This document shows positions 6,275 through 11,397 of a DNA stretch of 12,408 nt, one piece after another. This stretch comes from DATDTB01 sp035291025 (GTDB taxonomy: Archaea; Iainarchaeota; Iainarchaeia; JAFGOX01; DATDTB01), in contig DATDTB010000011.1 in assembly GCA_035291025.1 (NCBI GenBank), forward strand, positions 1 to 12,408, read 5' to 3'. The notes beneath the pieces were generated by a model that saw only the letters and a program-made list of their open reading frames with translations, did not search any database and had not been told where the DNA came from. The first letter of the stretch is position 1. Every line of letters begins with the position of its first letter. The position numbers and the translations under genes were made by a program.

Positions 6275-7024
6275 CTAAGAAAACTCGCCCAAGCTCTTCT
6301 GCTGCGACTCCAGCCCTTTTATTTTCGCGCTCTTTTCGCTCATCTCGAAGTCAATGCGCCTGAATTCCAGCTTCAAGGAGTCAAGCAACTCTTTCGCGCT
6401 CTTCATTATGCCGGGCGCAATGAGTATGCCGCGCGTTTTCCTTCCCTTCAAGTTGGCGACTTGGTCAACGTACATCTTTAGCTGGTTCACGGCGCTCAAG
6501 TCAGCGTCCCGCCTCTTCACTTCTATTATGACAAGGTTCCCGCGCGCGTCCTCTGCCAGCAAGTCAATCCTTCCCTTTCGCAGTGGGTTTTCCCGCATCC
6601 TGGGAGTCAACCCGGGCTCAATGAAGCTCAAGTCCTTTGCGAGCTCGTCCGAGAGGTGCTTTTCGCTGCCCACCAACCTGAGGTCGTGTGATTCCTTTAA
6701 CTCGAACGCTTGAACGAACTCGACTTCGGAGAAGTCAACGTGTAACTTTTCCGCGTTTTTCCTGTTTTTTGCGAAAATCTCCAAAACCCCACCATCAAGC
6801 TTGCAGGAAATGTCGGCGCTCAACATATAGTTAATGGGGCGCACTTTCTCGTTCTGGTGCAATGCCACCGAGTGGTCGCTTTTGACCATAAGCACGCGCT
6901 TGCCTTTTGGAAGAGTGCTGGCCGCGCGCCCCAAGTACTTCACGGTGCAGACGCCGACTAAAACCAGCAAGTTGTTGTGCAAGAGGGCGTTGTCAACGCG
7001 TTCTTTTGCTTGAAGGAGTTCCAT
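6275..7024 (-). CDS. nucS: NucS/EndoMS mismatch- or flap-specific endonuclease
   Basis: A 249-aa DNA repair nuclease. Archaeal NucS/EndoMS cuts both strands at mismatches and acts on branched DNA, usually with PCNA. The N-terminal dimerisation domain shows CTVKYLGRAASTLPKGKR and a PINYML stretch. The C-terminal PD-(D/E)XK nuclease core has GRIDLL (D154), IIEVKRR (E168, K170) and QLKMYV (Q181, Y185), all expected catalytic positions. ATG 7024 is chosen. The open frame extends 14 codons further up to 7066 but would overlap the upstream epimerase gene by 29 nt, while ATG 7024 leaves a 13-nt gap and gives the usual length of about 250 aa. The gene follows the epimerase closely and may share its transcript. 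Its tail, KSLGEFS, is short, and no classic PCNA-binding motif is obvious. Confidence 0.93.
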   Translation of the reverse strand: MELLQAKERVDNALLHNNLLVLVGVCTVKYLGRAASTLPKGKRVLMVKSDHSVALHQNEKVRPINYMLSADISCKLDGGVLEIFAKNRKNAEKLHVDFSEVEFVQAFELKESHDLRLVGSEKHLSDELAKDLSFIEPGLTPRMRENPLRKGRIDLLAEDARGNLVIIEVKRRDADLSAVNQLKMYVDQVANLKGRKTRGILIAPGIMKSAKELLDSLKLEFRRIDFEMSEKSAKIKGLESQQKSLGEFS

Positions 7025-7037
7025 GGCATTGAATAAC

Positions 7038-7904
7038 TTAAATAACTTTTTTATAGTACTCTTCAAAGTCTTTCTTCAAGCCTGAAACAAGCGGTTTGAA
7101 CTTCACGCCGAGTTTTTTAATTTTTTCGTTGCTGCAGAAGAAGTTTTCATTCGCGAAGGGAAACTCTTCTTCTTTAAATCCAATGCCGTCAGCGCGTGGA
7201 TTGAATTTAACAATCGGCTTTTTGCCTACTATTTTACCCATTTCACTCACTAAGCCATTCAATGTAATGACTTCGTTTCCAGCACAGTTAAAAGCTCCTT
7301 CATGTTTGCCCTCAGCTAAAACTAGTATTGATTCTGCTACTTCGTCAGCGAAAACAAATTGCACGACTGCTCGTCCATTACCGGGGAGAGTTAGCGGTTG
7401 TTCTTTTTTAATCCTGGAATAAATGAAGTGTTCCCTGTCGCAGTAGTTTTTAGGTCCTAAAACGTACACAGGCCTAATGCTTGCAAAGCTTGCCTTGGAC
7501 TTTTCCAAGACTCTTTCGCAGGCAACTTTTCCTTTGTTATAGTCGCCCCAAATGGGCCACTCGCCAACAACGGAAGTGTTTTCGCTTAATGGGAACAATT
7601 CAGTTTCAGCGTAAGAAGCAGCTGTTCCAAAGTGCACCATGAAGTCAAAGTTTAACTCTTCAACGGCTTTTTTTGCTTGCTGTGGAGTGTAAGCGCATGT
7701 GTCAATGACCACATCAAAGTGATCCCTTAAGTTAAAGCCGTTGTTTCTGTCCCCCTTCACGAATTTTACTTTGCTTGAATAAGTCGATTGATTGTTTCCA
7801 CGATTGAACAAGGTCAGTTCGTGTCCTTTCCTCAAAAGCTTTTCAACTAACAACGGCCCAACAAATCTTGAGCCTCCAATGATTAAAACTTTCAAGCCAA
7901 CCAC
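7038..7904 (-). CDS. NAD(P)-dependent epimerase/dehydratase (extended/atypical SDR)
   Basis: A 288-aa Rossmann-fold protein. KVLIIGGSRFVG at residues 5-16 is the nucleotide-binding loop, FNRG and KGDRNN follow the second β-strand, and FGTAASYAE (92-100) holds the active-site Ser region. Y122-x3-K126 is the SDR catalytic pair. RPVYVLGP and FVFADEVAE are typical of sugar-nucleotide epimerase relatives. The substrate cannot be named, and CSP41-like RNA-binding SDRs share this shape. The start is GTG 7904. A TTG at 7895 is an alternative, since TATA-like TTTAAA boxes lie at about 7916-7936. The gene is visibly richer in A+T than its neighbours nucS and the lipoprotein gene, suggesting a different history. 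Confidence 0.88.
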   Translation of the reverse strand: MVGLKVLIIGGSRFVGPLLVEKLLRKGHELTLFNRGNNQSTYSSKVKFVKGDRNNGFNLRDHFDVVIDTCAYTPQQAKKAVEELNFDFMVHFGTAASYAETELFPLSENTSVVGEWPIWGDYNKGKVACERVLEKSKASFASIRPVYVLGPKNYCDREHFIYSRIKKEQPLTLPGNGRAVVQFVFADEVAESILVLAEGKHEGAFNCAGNEVITLNGLVSEMGKIVGKKPIVKFNPRADGIGFKEEEFPFANENFFCSNEKIKKLGVKFKPLVSGLKKDFEEYYKKVI

Positions 7905-7944
7905 TGCAAGTACTTAGTTTAAAACAGTTTAAAGTGTCTCTTAA

Positions 7945-8277
7945 TCACTTCAATGACAAAGCAAATGCCTGGCTTTTGTCCATCCAATTTTTTAACGTGG
8001 ACTCGCTTGCAACTGCCTTCTGCGTTGCAAAAACGTAGTTCTTCATTGGCTTTCCGGTGAAGTCCATTACCCTCACGCCTTTCACTTTCAAGGCTTTTTC
8101 GAAGTCTTCAGTGGAAAGGCGGAGCATTAACTCGTCTTTCACTATTCCCGAAAACATTTTCCCGTTATTTGCCAGGAATGCAAGGCCGCCAAACATTTGC
8201 TTTTCCTTCACGGCAGTCCCCTTTAAGGCTGCACGCATTCTTTCCGCGAGCCCTTCGTCGAAAACCACTGCAGTCAC
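7945..8277 (-). CDS. TfoX N-terminal domain protein
   Basis: A 110-aa protein matching the TfoX N-terminal fold. It contains EKQMFGGLAFLANNGKMFSG (residues 25-44), then DELMLRLS and the closing GVRVMDFTGKPMKNYVFAT. Stand-alone TfoX-N proteins are widespread and their role is unclear. The link to competence known for the two-domain bacterial TfoX should not be assumed. The start is GTG 8277, overlapping the lipoprotein stop as GTGA (4 nt), so its translation is probably coupled to that gene. Confidence 0.87.
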   Translation of the reverse strand: MTAVVFDEGLAERMRAALKGTAVKEKQMFGGLAFLANNGKMFSGIVKDELMLRLSTEDFEKALKVKGVRVMDFTGKPMKNYVFATQKAVASESTLKNWMDKSQAFALSLK

Positions 8278-9596
8278 CTGGGGTATTGTTGTTGGCTTTG
8301 CTTGCTTTTCAAGTCTTTGTAGTACGCTTCAAAGTCTTGGTAAAACTCTTCCAGGGGAAAACCGAACGCGTCCTGGAACGCCGCCGGGCCTTGCTGTCCA
8401 TTTCCAAGGTTTTCACAGAAGTCGTCCAGTTCTCTTAGTTCGTGGTCTTTTAGCAGTAAGTCCACAGCCAAAGTGAAGTAAAAGTAAAAGTCTTCAAAGC
8501 GGCCTTCGCCTTCGTATTCCCTCAATGGCTTGGCTTCCGAGCTCATTTGGGACAGCCTGGAAGAAGCCCACTGCTTTGCGTCAATGTCAGTTTTTAGCAG
8601 CCCGGAGTCGCGTTGTGCTTTAAAGGAAAGCCATTCAGCAGAACCTTCAGTGAACCATGTAAAGGTTTCGTTTGTCCGGCCCGGCGTTACGCACCCCAGG
8701 CTCATTTGATGGAAGTGAACGTATTCGTGCGCGATGTACCTAGCCAAGTAGTCTGAAAACGGCTCGTACTGCGCGTATTTTTTTATCATGCTCAACTCAG
8801 AGCCTTCCTGCATTCCCATGTTGGCGACAACGGTTCCATTTTCCTCAACTACCCGGTTGTCGTTGCTGTTCCCCAAGACCCGTATGAGGCTCTTTCTCGT
8901 GACCGAAACATCGAACCACTGGCTCAAGAAGTAATCCATTACTTGAATGCCATCGCGCACGCTTTCCTCGTCCTCTTTTTTCACTTCGCTGAATTCAAGG
9001 GACAGGACAGAGGGTAACTTGTGCGTGGAAGTTTTTTGCTTTACCTCGCTGAAAGACTCCTGCCTTGCCGCAGTGCCTTGCTGTTTTTCGGCCTCGCATA
9101 GTTTTTGGCACGCGGGCTGCCCGAAGTAATAACTGCAGTCCGATGGCCACGCGACTTGCCTTTCAGCCTTCCAGTCCTCGCAGCGCCTTTGGTCTTCCTC
9201 AAATGGAATGAATCCGCAGGACGGCGGCCAGCACCCGAAGTCGTCACGCGCGCCAGCATCGCCATTGCTGGTTCCAAAACCTTCCTTTTTCTCGGACTCG
9301 CACAGCTTGATGCATTCCGGGGTCTGGGCGAGCCTGCAGTCGTCAGGCCATTGAACTTCCTTGCCGTCCTTCCACTGCCTGCACGCCTCTGCAGCGTAAG
9401 GGTCCTGGTAAGATGAACATTCGTCGGGCCAGCACCCGAAGTCGTCGCGTGCGCTCAAGCCTTGCTTTCCTTTGCTGCCGTCGGCCGGCGAGGTTTTATT
9501 GTCGTCACCCGGAGAGGCTGACGGCGGGCTTGCGCAGCCCATCAACAGCACTAATGAAAGCACTGCAAAAACAGCCATGCAGGGAATGCCTTTCAT
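8274..9596 (-). CDS. Lipoprotein with two Cys-rich repeats and an HExxH peptidase-like domain
   Basis: A 440-aa surface protein. ATG 9596 is chosen because a TATA box is centred 27 nt upstream and the signal peptide begins there (MKGIPCMAVF). The lipobox LLMGC puts the lipidated Cys at 21. A Ser/Pro/Asp linker follows. Two tandem modules (from about residues 49 and 116) each begin ARDDFGCWP and have six Cys in matching spacing: x4, x11, x14, x7 or x8, x3. The C-terminal half has AHEYVHFHQ (H290, E291, H294) and, 23 residues after the last motif His, WFTEGSAEW (E317, E321). This is the gluzincin arrangement of a peptidase MA-like fold. Actual peptidase activity is unproven. The downstream gene tfoX-N overlaps by 4 nt. 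Confidence 0.85.
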   Translation of the reverse strand: MKGIPCMAVFAVLSLVLLMGCASPPSASPGDDNKTSPADGSKGKQGLSARDDFGCWPDECSSYQDPYAAEACRQWKDGKEVQWPDDCRLAQTPECIKLCESEKKEGFGTSNGDAGARDDFGCWPPSCGFIPFEEDQRRCEDWKAERQVAWPSDCSYYFGQPACQKLCEAEKQQGTAARQESFSEVKQKTSTHKLPSVLSLEFSEVKKEDEESVRDGIQVMDYFLSQWFDVSVTRKSLIRVLGNSNDNRVVEENGTVVANMGMQEGSELSMIKKYAQYEPFSDYLARYIAHEYVHFHQMSLGCVTPGRTNETFTWFTEGSAEWLSFKAQRDSGLLKTDIDAKQWASSRLSQMSSEAKPLREYEGEGRFEDFYFYFTLAVDLLLKDHELRELDDFCENLGNGQQGPAAFQDAFGFPLEEFYQDFEAYYKDLKSKQSQQQYPR

Positions 9597-9618
9597 GCAG
9601 CAAAAAGGGAAGTTAAAC

Positions 9619-9627
9619 TTAATAAGA
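9619..9627 (-). promoter_or_regulatory. TATA-like box of the lipoprotein gene
   Basis: The minus strand reads CTTATTAAG, centred 27 nt before ATG 9596. This predicts a leaderless message and supports that start over the upstream in-frame codon at 9638. Confidence 0.5.
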
Positions 9628-9663
9628 CCACCTGGCACGGGTTGGCGAGTTGGGGAAACGCAG

Positions 9664-9688
9664 TGGGGACGCGGGGATTTGAACTCGT
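9664..9688 (-). other. tRNA 3'-end remnant (T loop plus acceptor strand)
   Basis: The minus strand shows a T loop TTCAAAT (9683-9677), then CCCCG and CGTCCCC followed by A at 9664. This is the exact layout of a tRNA 3' end with discriminator base. The 5' T-stem strand (ACGAG) no longer pairs, and no D or anticodon arm precedes it, because the UPF0175 gene ends at 9699. It looks like a fragment left by integration or duplication. It is not derived from any of the three complete tRNAs in the window. Confidence 0.5.
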
Positions 9689-9698
9689 CTTCGTGGAT

Positions 9699-10022
9699 TC
9701 ATTTTTTCCTTTTCTTTTCGTACTCACCTAGTGCTTTGAGTCCTTTTTGCAAGTCTTCAACGGAATAGTCTGACTTGAACCCCTTGCTTACCAAGTATTG
9801 CTCCATTTCCCACACAGTTAGTCCTGCCGCGTGGGCCGCGCCAGAGATTGTCGTTTTACCCTCAATGTATTGCTGGGCCGCTTTTTCCTTTGCCAAGTCG
9901 CGCATTCCTTTAACGACTAGTTTCCTGATTATGGTGCTCCTGTCCTCTAATTCTTCCTTGCTTAGCTTGTCTATTTCCATGAGAACTTGTTCCGGCAACC
10001 TGATTCCTATGGCGTGGTTCAT
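9699..10022 (-). CDS. UPF0175-family antitoxin with N-terminal ribbon-helix-helix
   Basis: A 107-aa small DNA-binding protein. Residues 3-45 fit a ribbon-helix-helix domain (IGIRLPEQVLMEIDKLSKEE, then RSTIIRKLVVKGM). Residues 50-90 carry the UPF0175 pattern, AQQYIEGKTTISGAAHAAGL then TVWEMEQYLVSKG. The C-terminus is a basic tail ending KKRKK. UPF0175 proteins are usually antitoxins for PIN-domain toxins. ATG 10022 overlaps the toxin stop as ATGA, with a full GGAGGTGA SD 5 nt upstream inside the toxin gene. The start is therefore secure and translation should be strong. It probably neutralises the PIN protein and represses the promoter. This is an inference from the pairing. Confidence 0.85.
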   Translation of the reverse strand: MNHAIGIRLPEQVLMEIDKLSKEELEDRSTIIRKLVVKGMRDLAKEKAAQQYIEGKTTISGAAHAAGLTVWEMEQYLVSKGFKSDYSVEDLQKGLKALGEYEKKRKK

Positions 10023-10513
10023 TGTTTCACCTCCAGTAAAGCAGCTTCAATGACTGCACTGTTAAACCACCCGATTCTTTTCAACTCGTTCAAGCTGTCA
10101 ATTGCTTTTTCCCCTGAAATCAACCCGTTTCGGTAAAGCATTAGCACTATTTCCAAAGTCCCAACAATTTTCAAGTCCAAGATGAGCGTCTTTCTCCTCA
10201 CGTTTTGGTCGTCACTAGCGAGAAAGTCTGCTTTCTTTTCCCAGTACAATGCAAGGGCTTCTGCTTCCCCTTTTTCAATGTTGAAGTCATGCGCTTTTTT
10301 TACCAAATCCCCGTTTATAGCCTTTTCCACAAGGATTTTTTTCTCTCCCACTAGTTTTTCAAAGACCAAAACGCTGGGGTCCTTTCCCTTTCCAGCAAGA
10401 ACCTCTTCATAAACTTTGTGAGGTACTAGAACCTTTTCAAAATAACTGCACGCCTTGGACAAAACAGTCAACTTTGCCAAGTGGATCAAGATCATTGCGT
10501 CCTTGACTATCAT
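10019..10513 (-). CDS. PIN-domain toxin-like RNase (DUF3368-like)
   Basis: A 164-aa PIN-fold protein, likely a Mg-dependent RNase toxin. The acidic residues sit where PIN nucleases need them: D5 in VKDAMILIHLAKL, E36/E37, E83/E85 in KGEAEALAL, and D101/D102 in LASDDQNVRR. The C-terminal part (KIVGTLEIVL, NGLISGEKAIDSLNELKRIGWF) matches the DUF3368 group. The open frame reaches TTG 10531, but ATG 10513 is preferred, because the TATA-like CTATTTATAC at 10536-10545 is centred 27 nt before it. It is the first gene of a two-gene unit with the UPF0175 antitoxin, the reverse of the commoner antitoxin-first order. Confidence 0.87.
   Translation of the reverse strand: MIVKDAMILIHLAKLTVLSKACSYFEKVLVPHKVYEEVLAGKGKDPSVLVFEKLVGEKKILVEKAINGDLVKKAHDFNIEKGEAEALALYWEKKADFLASDDQNVRRKTLILDLKIVGTLEIVLMLYRNGLISGEKAIDSLNELKRIGWFNSAVIEAALLEVKQ
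10028..10035 (-). promoter_or_regulatory. Strong Shine-Dalgarno of the UPF0175 gene
   Basis: GGAGGTGA on the minus strand is a perfect complement to the conserved 16S 3' end (…TCACCTCC). It lies 5 nt before ATG 10022, inside the last codons of the toxin gene. It is the strongest SD in the window and should favour antitoxin over toxin synthesis. Confidence 0.75.
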
Positions 10514-10535
10514 GTAATACAATGTGCACAACGTA

Positions 10536-10545
10536 GTATAAATAG
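10536..10545 (-). promoter_or_regulatory. TATA-like box of the PIN/UPF0175 unit
   Basis: The minus strand reads CTATTTATAC, centred 27 nt before ATG 10513, so the toxin message is probably leaderless. Confidence 0.5.
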
Positions 10546-10578
10546 CTTTGCGCTGCGCGCTGCCGCTGGATGCCGTTG

Positions 10579-10584
10579 AAAAAA
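10579..10584 (-). terminator. T6 terminator directly after tRNA-Trp
   Basis: Six T residues on the minus strand follow the encoded CCA end with no gap, a usual archaeal tRNA terminator. Confidence 0.5.
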
Positions 10585-10747
10585 TGGTGGGGAAACAGGG
10601 ATTTGAACCCTGATCAGAGGCTTTCTCCTCTCACGCGCAGATGACCTCTAGTTTTGATTTCATTGAACGGCTTAACTTGCCGTTCTCATAAAGTCAAAAG
10701 ACAAAAAACTGGAGGCCCCCATTCTGGCCTGGTTAAACTATTTCCCC
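10585..10747 (-). tRNA. tRNA-Trp (CCA) with 86-nt intron and encoded CCA end
   Basis: Exon 1 is 10747-10709 and exon 2 is 10622-10585 (minus). The acceptor is GGGGAAA/TTTCCCC with discriminator A and encoded CCA. The D stem is GTTT/GAAT. The anticodon stem is GGGGC/GCCTC, with the spliced loop CTCCAGA giving anticodon CCA at 10712-10710. The variable loop is TGAT and the T arm is CAGGG-TTCAAAT-CCCTG. The intron lies at 37/38, the standard site for archaeal tRNA-Trp. Without removing the intron, the sequence AGAGG-AGAAAG-CCTCT looks like a long variable arm and would suggest a class II tRNA. The splice motif resolves this. A TATA candidate (AATAAAAAG, 10782-10790) lies upstream, and a T6 terminator follows. 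Confidence 0.9.
10623..10708 (-). other. Archaeal tRNA-Trp intron with bulge-helix-bulge splice motif
   Basis: The exon sequence CTCC (C32-C35) pairs with GGAG near the intron's 3' end to form a 4-bp central helix. Three-nt bulges flank it, AG|T at the 5' splice site and AA|A at the 3' site. This is the exact geometry cut by archaeal tRNA endonuclease. Inside is a perfect 7-bp stem, GAACGGC/GCCGTTC with a 7-nt loop (10686-10666), which can be extended by TTTTGA/TCAAAA. No convincing C/D boxes were found, although euryarchaeal tRNA-Trp introns often carry a C/D guide RNA. Confidence 0.85.
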
Positions 10748-10778
10748 GCTTTTTTTCCCACTGAAAAAGAAAGCAAAG

Positions 10779-10790
10779 TCTTTTTATTCA
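10779..10790. promoter_or_regulatory. Divergent promoter region, tRNA-Trp and HAMP gene
   Basis: The A/T tract TCTTTTTATTCA lies 34-45 nt before TTG 10823 on the plus strand, and about 39 nt before the tRNA-Trp 5' end on the minus strand. It can serve as TATA box in one or both directions. GGTG at 10811-10814 is the SD of the plus-strand gene. Confidence 0.35.
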
Positions 10791-10822
10791 CGCCCGCTGT
10801 TGGCTAGCTGGGTGCATCCAAG

Positions 10823-11242
10823 TTGAAGCTCAAGTACCAGTTGCTGTTGCTGGTGTTCCTTCCCTTGGTCTTTCTCACAGCATACAGGGTTTATAATTAC
10901 TCCTTGTTGTTGGATGGTGTCGCCGGCGCCGCGTCGCTTGAAGAGGCGCGGGCGCTGGCCCGGGAAAGCGCCTTGATCCTTTACTTTGTCGCGGGCCTGG
11001 TTTTTTCCTTTTTCCTCCTAATCATTGCGTATTTTTACTTCACTCTCGTTAGGTCGCTGGAACGCATTACAGACGCAATGCAAGCAATAAGCAAGGGAGA
11101 CCTGGAGGGGGAAGTGCCCGAGACCAAGAGGAGCGACGAAGTTGGCGAGCTGGCGAGGGCCTTCAAGCGCATGGTCGTCAGCTTTAAGCTGACCGGTAGA
11201 GCGAAGTACAAAATAAAGGAAAGCCCCTTTGAAGACAATTAA
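10823..11242 (+). CDS. Two-TM membrane protein ending in a HAMP domain
   Basis: A 139-aa inner-membrane protein. Residues 5-21 form TM1, about 27 residues lie outside (rich in Ala, Glu, Arg), and residues 49-73 form TM2. A HAMP domain follows at about 73-122, with RITDAMQAISKGDLEGEVP and the DEVGELARAF signature (105-114). HAMP domains normally pass signals from a sensor to a kinase, cyclase or methyl-accepting domain, but only about 17 basic residues follow here before TAA. No partner gene is adjacent. The start is TTG 10823, supported by GGTG 8 nt upstream and a hydrophobic N-terminus. It could act as a regulator in trans or be what remains of a larger receptor. T6 and T5 runs at 11256-11275 are likely terminators. 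Confidence 0.85.
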   Translation: MKLKYQLLLLVFLPLVFLTAYRVYNYSLLLDGVAGAASLEEARALARESALILYFVAGLVFSFFLLIIAYFYFTLVRSLERITDAMQAISKGDLEGEVPETKRSDEVGELARAFKRMVVSFKLTGRAKYKIKESPFEDN

Positions 11243-11397
11243 TCGTTGAATGACGTTTTTTGCTTCGTCGTTTTTGAAAAGGTTTTTAACCCCTACAACC
11301 AGCATTACTCACAGCAGGGCCTCTTGAGTTTCCCCTTTTCAATTTTTTTCAGCCAAAACGCTTTTCGAGCATCGTTGACTAAAGTGGTAGTTTTCAC

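Noticed and set aside
5496..9650. Short repeated motif GCACGGG(G)TTGGC near 5500 and 9635
   Set aside because: Only two copies of about 12 nt that differ by an indel, with no shared structural context. Chance is sufficient.
10585..10747. Class II (Leu/Ser) tRNA with a long variable arm
   Set aside because: The apparent arm AGAGG/CCTCT combines intron and exon bases. The BHB motif gives a complete class I tRNA-Trp with the correct CCA anticodon and loop.
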